Positions 1-6,199 of a DNA stretch of 6,250 nt are shown in pieces (positions within the stretch are counted from its first letter, which is position 1; each line of letters begins with the position of its first letter). A model generated the notes under the pieces. It had not been told where the DNA came from and did not search any database. It worked only from the letters and a program-made list of their open reading frames with translations. The DNA lies in contig CANHWS010000207.1 in the NCBI GenBank assembly GCA_947464365.1, forward strand, positions 1-6,250, written 5' to 3'. Origin of the DNA: Cytophagaceae bacterium (lineage in GTDB: Bacteria; Bacteroidota; Bacteroidia; Cytophagales; Flexibacteraceae). A program made the position numbers and the translations under genes.

Positions 1-29
1 GTAGCAGAGGCAGTGCCTTGTCTTAGGGC

Positions 30-428
30 CTATACTGGTCCGCCGTCGGTGTCGAGGGTCGGGTCATATTCCACCCAGCCGAACATATAGAGGTACAGGA
101 CCTGCGACGACCGCTGGATCGGAACAGCCAAGATCACGATAGCGGGCAGAACGATACTTAGGTACACAGTCAGTGATGGGTCACCCATCAGGACATTGGT
201 ACCGACAAACATGGTGCCGATCAGCGCAACCATCAAGGCATAAGACACATACCGCGCCCCGATGAAAAAGGCAGGCTCCAGCTCGAACCTCAGGTTGCAA
301 TGCTCACAATTGGTTCGTTGCACATGGAACCTACTAGACAACCAGCTATTGTATTGGAACAGGTGCCCCCTGCGACAGCGCGGGCAGCAGCCACCTGTTA
401 TGGCTTGGAAAAGAGTGGTTTTAGGCAT
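30..428 (-). CDS. DUF983 family zinc-ribbon inner-membrane protein
   Basis: Small membrane protein of the DUF983 family, whose biochemical role is unknown to me. From the ATG at 428 it has 132 residues. Near the N terminus are two CxxC pairs, CPRC (about 15-18) and CEHC (about 41-44), forming a likely zinc ribbon. The family-typical stretch EPAFFIGARYVSYAL (about 51-65) leads into two hydrophobic segments (about 61-81 and 85-104), then an aromatic tail, LYLYMFGWVEYDP. The reading frame extends upstream to a TTG at 458, but that TTG lies inside a TAnnTTTG promoter box, and the extra ten residues (basic and Thr-rich) do not look like the family start, which usually begins shortly before the first CPRC. 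The ATG at 428 is therefore preferred. It has no Shine-Dalgarno sequence but a fairly A-rich leader. It is divergent from the next gene. Family assignment is from remembered motif patterns; the start choice is inference. Confidence 0.88.
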   Translation of the reverse strand: MPKTTLFQAITGGCCPRCRRGHLFQYNSWLSSRFHVQRTNCEHCNLRFELEPAFFIGARYVSYALMVALIGTMFVGTNVLMGDPSLTVYLSIVLPAIVILAVPIQRSSQVLYLYMFGWVEYDPTLDTDGGPV

Positions 429-455
429 GAGCTTCGTCGTTTTAGTGGCGTGGCG

Positions 456-463
456 CAAAGGTA
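456..463 (-). promoter_or_regulatory. Bacteroidetes -7 promoter box (TACCTTTG) for the DUF983 gene
   Basis: Read on the minus strand this is TACCTTTG, an exact match to the Bacteroidetes -7 element TAnnTTTG. It ends 27 nt before the ATG at 428, giving a short leader of about 20 nt. No clear -33 TTTG lies at the usual distance of about 19 nt, so only half of the promoter is supported. Confidence 0.5.
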
Positions 464-560
464 AGGTATCGGTGGGTGTTTTGTCCTTGGGGGGTGAAAA
501 GGGGCTAACACCTAAGAGTGAAAGCCATAAAACGCCTGAACAGGGCGAAGCCTAACTAAT

Positions 561-580
561 AAGCCCAGAAAAATGGGCTT
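561..580. repeat. Perfect 7-bp inverted repeat (AAGCCCA/TGGGCTT) in the divergent intergenic region
   Basis: AAGCCCA (561-567) and TGGGCTT (574-580) are perfectly complementary around a 6-nt A-rich loop. On the plus strand no T-run follows (next bases CCCAATGC); on the minus strand the following bases are only moderately T-rich (ATTAGTTAGG). It lies upstream of both flanking genes rather than after either, so it is not an ordinary gene-end terminator. The right arm can also pair with CCCA at 581-584, giving a short competing hairpin. It may block antisense transcription, act as a regulatory site, or be a relic. Confidence 0.4.
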
Positions 581-622
581 CCCAATGCGGTATGGGTGTT
601 GCTAAATTGTCTGACTTTTAGC

Positions 623-645
623 AGAAATAATCCACCGTTATTTCT
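623..645. repeat. AT-rich 8-bp inverted repeat just upstream of the -7 box at 667
   Basis: AGAAATAA (623-630) and TTATTTCT (638-645) are perfectly complementary around the 7-nt loop TCCACCG. The right arm reaches the place where the -33 element of the downstream promoter should sit. This position suits an operator for a dimeric regulator, or a weak hairpin protecting the downstream gene from read-through (the arm is followed by TTCAT). The dyad is seen directly; any regulatory role is inference. Confidence 0.35.
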
Positions 646-674
646 TTCATAATTCAATCAGACACTTATTTTTG
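645..674 (+). promoter_or_regulatory. Probable Bacteroidetes-type promoter for the 702-2747 gene
   Basis: TATTTTTG at 667-674 matches the -7 consensus TAnnTTTG exactly. Upstream at 645-648 is TTTC, a one-mismatch version of the -33 TTTG, with an 18-nt spacer. The predicted start of transcription is around 678-682. This makes the in-frame TTG at 672 and ATG at 678 unlikely start codons and favours the ATG at 702, leaving a leader of roughly 20 nt. Confidence 0.5.
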
Positions 675-701
675 CCGATGTACCTGAATCAATCAAACAA
701 C

Positions 702-2747
702 ATGCAGCGTTACCTATATCTTTTCATTTTGGCACTGCTGAGCACTCTTTGCGTTGCAATTTGCTACAGCCCTGCAATTGGATCCCACGTTGGATCAACC
801 AATGGCAAGATCATAAACACAGTCACTGACGGTTCGCTTAAAAACCATCTGCGTGTTGGCAAGAACCCAAGCACTGAGGCCACTCCAGATCACAACAGCA
901 GCTCCAACCTTACCAGCCACACAGTTGCTGCAAAATCAGCAAATGTGACCGTTTTCATCTGGAACGGGACAGGGGACCACGATAACCCTAACTTCTGGTC
1001 TGGAAATTCGGTCCCAAGCGACAATCCAGATAGCATAGTCATTGCAAGCGGAACCTGTCGATTTGATGGGGATTTCCAATTAAGGAATATTCGGATTGAG
1101 GCTGGTGCAAGCCTAATTGTAACCGGTGTTTTGTTTGGAGGCAACAACTTGAATGTATCCGGCAATCTGAGCGCCATGGAGCTAAATCCTGGTACTGCTA
1201 CCGTCAATATGTTTGGAGGCGGTACAATCAGCTGCTCAACTTTTGTAAAAAACAGAGGAGGAGACATCACAATCAATAACACCAAGTTTGTGGTTAATAT
1301 GCTGGACCTAGGCCCAGATGTTTCCCTCATCGGACCTAATGCTCGCCTCCGAATCCAGTACAATCCTGGCGGTAGCCATGGCATCAACTTCAGAGGTGGA
1401 ACCATCATCCAACAAACTGACGAACAGTTTGAAATCGAAGCATATTTTGATCCATCTAGCACTACAGCCAATGGCGGGGCATGGTTTAATGTAGGTCCAC
1501 CAATCCAGAACTACAACGTCAATGAGCTGTCCAACAACAACCCTTTTGCCGCAGGTACATACAATAGTGGGGTCGCGACAAATTCGTCCCTTTACCTCTA
1601 TGACCCAACTAACAACACTTGGCCAACCAATTTAGGTTATGTCAAGGCGCCAAACGCCAACTATCGGTTGGCTGCCTCAGAGGGGACACGCGTATGGCTT
1701 CGCACTGCAAAACTCAACCAAGGAGCACTTGTCTTCAGCGGAAGGCCGTTCCTAGAAGACCAAACCTTTAACCTTAGCTACTGCCCTAGTGGGTGCACTT
1801 ATGGTAGCCCTAATGGTTACAACCTGATAAAAAACCCATTCCCTGCAGTACTTGACTGGGCTAGCGCAGATATTATCCGCACAAACATGGATGATGCCAT
1901 CTGGATCTGGCGTAGTGACCTAGGGCAGTTTGCTTCATTTGTTGGCGGGGTCGGCATTAATGGTGGCAGAGAAACAGTTGCCATTGGTCAGTCCTTTTTT
2001 GTCCGCGCAAATGGTTCTGGAGCAGATGTTTTCCTGCCCACCTCTTCTTTATGGGTTGACAGAATAGCTGCACCATTCCGTATGGGTGCGATTGATAACC
2101 TAATCAAACTCAAGGTTATGTCCGGAACTTCGGCCATCGACGAGGCTGCTATTCGTTTCCTAAACACTGCCACATCGGGGTATGATGCTCAATATGATGC
2201 CGCAGACATGGCTGGCAATAATACTGGCATATCATCTCTACTTCCTGATGGCACCCCAATGGGCATCAATGTACTACCACTGCTACGCCAGACAAGTATC
2301 CCATTGTCCTTTACTCGCATCCAATCAGGACAGACATTAACCGTTAGTTTGGCAGGTATCGCAGTAAATACACAATTGTGGTTAAACCATCCATCATTCA
2401 CAAGCCCAATACCCGTAACTGATGGCCTCAGCTTGCCCTTAACTGCTTCTTTAGCATCTGGTCTTGAATTGATTGCGGCACCAGGGCAGGTAACCAACCT
2501 ACTGAAATTGGTTACTCCAAGGCTCACCCTCCATCCCAACCCCGCCTCCACCACCCTCCAACTTGAGCTAAGCACTGGTACAATCAAGGGGGTAACCATT
2601 CTGGATCAATTGGGCCGCACCGTACTATCCAACACCATCCCGAATGGCGACAACTTGGACATCAGTAGCCTAGCGGCAGGGTGCTATTTCGTACGTGTTA
2701 CAACTGACCAGGGAGTCATGAGCCAGCGATTGGCCGTGGTGCGGTAG
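702..2747 (+). CDS. Secreted protein with T9SS type A sorting domain; beta-solenoid-like N-terminal half
   Basis: Predicted surface or secreted protein of 681 residues from the ATG at 702; function unknown. Residues 1-27 form a Sec signal peptide (MQRY, then a long hydrophobic run). Its cysteines are not in a lipobox, since the preceding residue is Leu or Ile. An Asn/Ser/Thr-rich linker follows to about 80. FIWNGTGDHDNPNFWSGNSVP (about 85-105) resembles the WNG...NW...VP opening of many Bacteroidetes secreted repeat proteins. Residues about 108-236 have alternating short strands and Gly/Asn turns like a beta-solenoid. Around 371-440, a segment with NLIKNPFPAVLDW and later GQSFFVRA is recurrent in T9SS cargo proteins. 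The last 76 residues are a Por sorting tail: LTLHPNPAS, LDQLGRT, LDISSLAAGCYFVRV and a basic final strand. No catalytic motif was recognised. An in-frame ATG at 678 is the alternative start; 702 fits both the signal peptide and the promoter. It appears to be a single-gene transcription unit. Confidence 0.87.
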   Translation: MQRYLYLFILALLSTLCVAICYSPAIGSHVGSTNGKIINTVTDGSLKNHLRVGKNPSTEATPDHNSSSNLTSHTVAAKSANVTVFIWNGTGDHDNPNFWSGNSVPSDNPDSIVIASGTCRFDGDFQLRNIRIEAGASLIVTGVLFGGNNLNVSGNLSAMELNPGTATVNMFGGGTISCSTFVKNRGGDITINNTKFVVNMLDLGPDVSLIGPNARLRIQYNPGGSHGINFRGGTIIQQTDEQFEIEAYFDPSSTTANGGAWFNVGPPIQNYNVNELSNNNPFAAGTYNSGVATNSSLYLYDPTNNTWPTNLGYVKAPNANYRLAASEGTRVWLRTAKLNQGALVFSGRPFLEDQTFNLSYCPSGCTYGSPNGYNLIKNPFPAVLDWASADIIRTNMDDAIWIWRSDLGQFASFVGGVGINGGRETVAIGQSFFVRANGSGADVFLPTSSLWVDRIAAPFRMGAIDNLIKLKVMSGTSAIDEAAIRFLNTATSGYDAQYDAADMAGNNTGISSLLPDGTPMGINVLPLLRQTSIPLSFTRIQSGQTLTVSLAGIAVNTQLWLNHPSFTSPIPVTDGLSLPLTASLASGLELIAAPGQVTNLLKLVTPRLTLHPNPASTTLQLELSTGTIKGVTILDQLGRTVLSNTIPNGDNLDISSLAAGCYFVRVTTDQGVMSQRLAVVR

Positions 2748-2770
2748 TGCTTATTAGTCTTTATTAACAA

Positions 2771-2815
2771 GCCCACGCTATACTTATAAGATGGTATAGG
2801 GTGGGCATTTGTTAT
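2771..2815 (+). terminator. Rho-independent terminator after the 702-2747 gene
   Basis: GCCCAC (2771-2776) pairs with GTGGGC (2801-2806), and CTATAC (2778-2783) with GTATAG (2794-2799). One G/G mismatch separates the two helices and the loop is 10 nt. The tail ATTTGTTATTT is T-rich. It starts 23 nt after the stop codon, so it separates this gene from the next one. Confidence 0.75.
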
Positions 2816-2893
2816 TTAATAGGCAAACCGAAAGTATCCTAGCCCCACCCCATCCAACAACATCCCCAAAAAAGGCAATTTCATCACAACCAC

Positions 2894-2924
2894 TTTGATC
2901 CCACCAACCGCCGTCTTATGTTTG
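2894..2924 (+). promoter_or_regulatory. Consensus Bacteroidetes promoter TTTG-N19-TATGTTTG for the 2959-6090 gene
   Basis: TTTG at 2894-2897 and TATGTTTG at 2917-2924 match both halves of the Bacteroidetes housekeeping promoter (-33 TTTG, -7 TAnnTTTG) with a 19-nt spacer. Transcription should start near 2928-2932, giving a leader of about 27-31 nt before the ATG at 2959. This is the best-supported promoter in the window. Confidence 0.75.
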
Positions 2925-2931
2925 TTGGACT

Positions 2932-2946
2932 GATGCAATTAGCATC
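2932..2946 (+). other. Small leader hairpin (GATGC-AATTA-GCATC)
   Basis: GATGC (2932-2936) and GCATC (2942-2946) are perfectly complementary around a 5-nt loop, 12 nt before the ATG at 2959. Given the predicted transcription start, the hairpin would lie at the extreme 5' end of the mRNA, where such structures can slow decay. With only 5 bp it may be chance. Confidence 0.3.
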
Positions 2947-2958
2947 TCCGCTCAGCCG

Positions 2959-5900
2959 ATGGATTTTAATGCTACTCCACTCCTATACACCACAAAAAGC
3001 CGTAGCTGGGCACTGGTGCTGGCTCTTTTTTGCCTGCACTTGTTTAGCCCTACTGGGTTACAGGCTGCGAATAATCACTTGGCAAGGTGGTCAGGGCAAA
3101 CGTCCAAAAACCAAACCCCTAAAACACTGGGTGAGCCAAAACTAGCGGAAAAGGCACTCAACGAAGCGGCCAAAGGCAACCTACTTTTTGTCGAAAACAA
3201 AGGCCAGGTCATTGACCAAAAGGGCAAATCACATCCCGAAATCCTGTTTACGGCCACTAGCAACGGTGCCAAAATCTACGTCACCAACAACAGCATCCAT
3301 TACGTCTTCAGCAAGATAACGTACAAGGACCAAGGTAGCACCTCAGCCAAATTTGAGCACCATGACCCGCTAGAGCGCGAGGTTGCCAATGTCTCCACCC
3401 ATCGGATGACCGTCAGCCTTGTTGGGGCCAACCCACATGCTTCGCTAGAGACAAACACCAGCAACCCCTACTTCGAAAACTACTACCTCGCCCATTGCCC
3501 CTCAGGCATTACCGCCTATAGTTATGAACGCCTCACAATTAAGGGCGTTTACTCTGGCGTGGACTGGGTTATCTATAGTAATGGTCATGGCCTGAAATAC
3601 GACTTCGTCCTAAGCCGTGCGAACTTAGCAAACCAAATCAAACTCAACGTAGCAGGTGCCGAGTCACAAATCACCAACAAAGGCGAGCTTAAACTCAATA
3701 CCTCCTTAGGCAGTGTTACAGAGGAAGCCCCCGTTAGTTTCCAAAAAGGGCGTATGCTCAAGACCAATTTTAAGCAAACAAGCCCCAATACCTTTGGTTT
3801 TGAAGTCAACGGGGCCGAACCCAACCAATCACTAACGATAGACCCCAGCGTAATTTGGAGCACTTATTATGGCGGCGGTGGTGATGACCGTGGTGCCTCC
3901 TGCGCTGTTGATAAGCATGATAATGTCTTTGTGACGGGCCTAACAAACTCAACCGACTTTCCTATCCTAAATGGCTTCCAAAGCACCCATGGAACAGGAA
4001 GTGTTGCCTTTAACGCATTTGTCGTGAAAATCGATAGCAGTGGCCAACGCGCTTGGGCAAGCTATTTCGGCGGAAGTGTCCGTGAGGTAGGCAGATCAGT
4101 TGCAATCGATTCTTTAGGAAATGTGCTGGTTGTCGGCAACACCAACTCGTCGGATATGCCAATTGCATTTGCCTCCCAAACATCCCTAAGAGGAAATATG
4201 GATGCTTTCTTGGCAAAATTTACTAATAGCGGTACACGTCTTTGGTCCACTTTTTTCGGAGGAAGCCAAGAAGACGAAGTTGGCTCCTGTGCCATTGATT
4301 CAGCCGGCAATATCTATCTAATAGGCAGGACAATATCCACGAATTTACAATTTGGTTCAGTTTCCCAACCCAATTATGGCGGGAACGGGGACGCTTACAT
4401 CGCCAAGTTCACCGGGAACGGCAACCGTATCTGGACCACCTATCTTGGAGGTAATGATAATGACCAGGCCATGTCTTGCGGTACAGATAAGATTGGTAAC
4501 CTATACGTTGCCGGTGTGACCAGTTCTGCCAATTTCCCGGTTTCAGCAGGGGCTATTCAGACAACCATTGGAGGAGCCGGATATGATGCATTTGCCGCCA
4601 AGTTTAACACCAATGGCCAAAGATTGTGGTCAACATATTATGGTGGATCTGGTTACGAAATCGGAAACACCTGCGCCGTAACCCCTAGTGGTGATTTTTG
4701 TTTGGTAGGATATACTGACTCCAGAAACTTGGCAGTGCAGAAGGCATGGCAACCAATTTATGCTGGTGGTACACTAGATGCGTTTATCGTTAGGTTTGAC
4801 CCCAATGGTAACCGGAAATGGGCTACTTTTTATGGTGGTACTGATCGCGATTTCGGCTTTGGTTGTGCCATTGACAAATCCGAAAACCTAACCATTATCG
4901 GTTTTACCGTTTCAACTGATTTACCGATTGACTCTAGCTTCCAGCCTGGAGGAAATGCAGGCGGAAGTTTGGATGGGTATTTGGCCAAATTTGATCCTGA
5001 TGGTAATCAGTTCTGGGGTTCTTATTACGGCGGATCTGAAGAAGACAACATGGTCCAATGTACCATGAACGACAAGAATCAACTATATGTGACTGGCTCA
5101 ACATCCTCAACGAACTTTAGGACGCTGAACGGATTTCGGAACAGTAATGGAGGCGGAAATTATGATGCAATAATTTACAAACTTGATTCTAGCAATTGCT
5201 CAACACCTATCATCCAGACAATTGGGTCAACAACTATCTGTAGCGGGGCATCCGTTACCATGGTAGCACATGGCGGAAAAGGCCTAAAGTACCAATGGAA
5301 CACCGGCGATAGCACCAGATCAATCACTGTGACTAGGGCAGGTAATTATTCGGTTAGATCGATTGGTCGTACTTGCACCTCGTCTTATTCTTTATCTAAG
5401 CGAGTTGACACCATACCATCACCATCCACCCCCACTATTGCAGCATCTGGCGCCACAACCTTCTGCGCTGGCGGAGCTGTAACCCTTACAGCCCCGGCAG
5501 GACTACGCTACCGTTGGTCTAATAACGATACAACAAGATCCATCCTCGTCACCTCTACAGGCAGCTATAATGTGCGGACGATCAATACCAACGGGTGTCC
5601 GAGCGACACCAGTGCTCCAACCGTCATTACAGTCAATCCTTTGCCTAGTATGCCTAGTATCACTCGGTTGGCAGATACCCTGAGCATCATTGCCCTACCT
5701 GGTACTATCATCACATGGCTGCTGAACGGCAACCCAATCCCAGGAGGTGCTACTAGGCTTACCATTTCGCAGACCGGCAACTATACTGTCCGGGTCGCTA
5801 CACCAGAAGGCTGTGCAGATACTTCTGCAGTGCTTTCGGTGCTGACAAATTTGAAAGCCAACCTTGGTCAGCACTTGGCCATCTATCCCAACCCCACCAC

Positions 5901-6090
5901 AGGTATCGTCAAGATTGATTGGGGCCAAAGCCAACCAATTGAACTACAAATCAGCAATACCTTAGGTCAGTTGGTGCAATCTATCACCCTCCCGCCAAAC
6001 ACAAACGAGCTCAATGTCTCCAACCTTGCCAAAGGCGTCTATATGGTACAAGCCCCTGGATTTGGTGTTACCAAGTTGGTGAAGGAGTAA
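2959..6090 (+). CDS. DUF7948/SBBP repeat (beta-propeller) secreted protein with Ig-like modules and T9SS sorting domain
   Basis: Large predicted cell-surface or secreted protein of 1043 residues; role unknown, probably structural or adhesive. Order: Sec signal peptide (hydrophobic core about 17-34, likely cleavage after LQA at 36); linker to about 72; a DUF7948-type domain (about 75-296) opening with LLFVENKGQ and ending LTIDPSVIW; seven SBBP repeats (about 300-745), each starting W-x-[ST]-[YF]-x-G-G; three Ig/PKD-like modules (about 749-963); and a T9SS type A tail (about 970-1043) with LAIYPNPTTG, NTLGQL, LNVSNLAKGVYMV and terminal KLVKE. SBBP repeats are named for a predicted seven-bladed beta-propeller, and exactly seven are present. 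The third Ig-like module lacks the first cysteine of the other two. No catalytic motif was seen. The ATG at 2959 is chosen because it follows a consensus promoter and begins a good signal peptide. The gene is flanked by terminators on both sides, so it is probably monocistronic. Domain names are from memory of family motifs. Confidence 0.92.
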   Translation: MDFNATPLLYTTKSRSWALVLALFCLHLFSPTGLQAANNHLARWSGQTSKNQTPKTLGEPKLAEKALNEAAKGNLLFVENKGQVIDQKGKSHPEILFTATSNGAKIYVTNNSIHYVFSKITYKDQGSTSAKFEHHDPLEREVANVSTHRMTVSLVGANPHASLETNTSNPYFENYYLAHCPSGITAYSYERLTIKGVYSGVDWVIYSNGHGLKYDFVLSRANLANQIKLNVAGAESQITNKGELKLNTSLGSVTEEAPVSFQKGRMLKTNFKQTSPNTFGFEVNGAEPNQSLTIDPSVIWSTYYGGGGDDRGASCAVDKHDNVFVTGLTNSTDFPILNGFQSTHGTGSVAFNAFVVKIDSSGQRAWASYFGGSVREVGRSVAIDSLGNVLVVGNTNSSDMPIAFASQTSLRGNMDAFLAKFTNSGTRLWSTFFGGSQEDEVGSCAIDSAGNIYLIGRTISTNLQFGSVSQPNYGGNGDAYIAKFTGNGNRIWTTYLGGNDNDQAMSCGTDKIGNLYVAGVTSSANFPVSAGAIQTTIGGAGYDAFAAKFNTNGQRLWSTYYGGSGYEIGNTCAVTPSGDFCLVGYTDSRNLAVQKAWQPIYAGGTLDAFIVRFDPNGNRKWATFYGGTDRDFGFGCAIDKSENLTIIGFTVSTDLPIDSSFQPGGNAGGSLDGYLAKFDPDGNQFWGSYYGGSEEDNMVQCTMNDKNQLYVTGSTSSTNFRTLNGFRNSNGGGNYDAIIYKLDSSNCSTPIIQTIGSTTICSGASVTMVAHGGKGLKYQWNTGDSTRSITVTRAGNYSVRSIGRTCTSSYSLSKRVDTIPSPSTPTIAASGATTFCAGGAVTLTAPAGLRYRWSNNDTTRSILVTSTGSYNVRTINTNGCPSDTSAPTVITVNPLPSMPSITRLADTLSIIALPGTIITWLLNGNPIPGGATRLTISQTGNYTVRVATPEGCADTSAVLSVLTNLKANLGQHLAIYPNPTTGIVKIDWGQSQPIELQISNTLGQLVQSITLPPNTNELNVSNLAKGVYMVQAPGFGVTKLVKE
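3856..5193 (+). repeat. Seven tandem SBBP repeats (coding), period about 64 residues
   Basis: The repeat-opening tryptophans are residues 300, 366, 429, 492, 557, 621 and 686 of the 2959-6090 product, spaced 66, 63, 63, 65, 64 and 65 residues. The openings are WSTYYGG, WASYFGG, WSTFFGG, WTTYLGG, WSTYYGG, WATFYGG and WGSYYGG. Each unit continues with a D-x-x-G-N/D-x-x-x-[VI]-G-x-T element and ends in a [DY]-A-[FY]-[VIL]-x-[KR]-[FI] strand and a G/N turn. The repeats are conserved in protein but clearly diverged in DNA, so they are old, not a recent tandem duplication. Confidence 0.9.
5203..5847 (+). repeat. Three tandem Ig/PKD-like modules (coding)
   Basis: Residues about 749-963 of the 2959-6090 product hold three related units of about 70 residues. 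Each has a central Trp (780, 853, 920), a T-R-S/L-I/T strand, then G-[NS]-Y-[STN]-V-R and a late Cys (806, 880, 952). Units 1 and 2 also have an early Cys (CSGASVT at 761, CAGGAVT at 836); unit 3 has none there. Such modules usually act as spacers or binding domains between the main domain and the sorting tail in Bacteroidetes surface proteins. Confidence 0.75.
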
Positions 6091-6111
6091 GCCAACTATA
6101 ACATACCGCAT

Positions 6112-6146
6112 AATCAAAAAGGGAGCCATGGGCTCCCTTTTTGATT
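6112..6146. terminator. Perfect 16-bp-stem terminator, probably bidirectional
   Basis: AATCAAAAAGGGAGCC (6112-6127) and GGCTCCCTTTTTGATT (6131-6146) pair without mismatch around the loop ATG. The GC core is flanked by A5 on the left and T5 on the right, so it forms a hairpin followed by a U-run on either strand. It lies 21 nt after the stop codon at 6090, and the symmetry suggests it also serves a convergent gene from the right. Confidence 0.88.
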
Positions 6147-6199
6147 GGATTGAATAATGCCTAAGATGGCCTAATAAAAAGCTAAACCTAGTGGGCAAC

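Noticed and set aside
1..29. Short open sequence at the left edge and the AGGCA-G-TGCCT palindrome at 8-18
   Set aside because: Too short to assign to a gene on either strand, and the palindrome's single-base loop cannot form a useful hairpin. Nothing can be supported here.
262..555. Plus-strand open frame of 97 codons opposite and beyond the DUF983 gene
   Set aside because: Most of it is antisense to a gene with clear family motifs, and the translation shows no domain, signal or membrane pattern. There is no promoter box upstream of it.
608..664. TGTCTGA (608-614) and TCAGACA (658-664) as an inverted repeat flanking the upstream region
   Set aside because: The 7-bp match does not extend, the arms are 43 nt apart, and no mobile-element gene lies between them; chance is the simplest explanation.
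702..785. Possible lipoprotein signal at the start of the 702-2747 product
   Set aside because: The two cysteines follow STL and VAI; a lipobox needs Gly, Ala or Ser just before the Cys. An ordinary Sec signal peptide fits better with the T9SS tail.
890..1471. Long minus-strand open frame (193 codons) inside the 702-2747 gene
   Set aside because: It is a shadow of the sense gene: no recognisable motif, and the opposite strand has signal peptide, sorting tail and promoter evidence.
2918..3145. 75-codon open frame overlapping the start of the 2959-6090 gene
   Set aside because: Its ATG lies inside the -7 promoter box, and it runs out of frame through the signal-peptide coding region of a well-supported gene; its hydrophobic stretch is a frame-shifted echo of that region.
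3856..5193. SBBP region as a recent DNA tandem duplication or CRISPR-like array
   Set aside because: Periodicity is at the protein level only; units differ widely in DNA and vary in length by whole codons, with no identical repeats or spacers.
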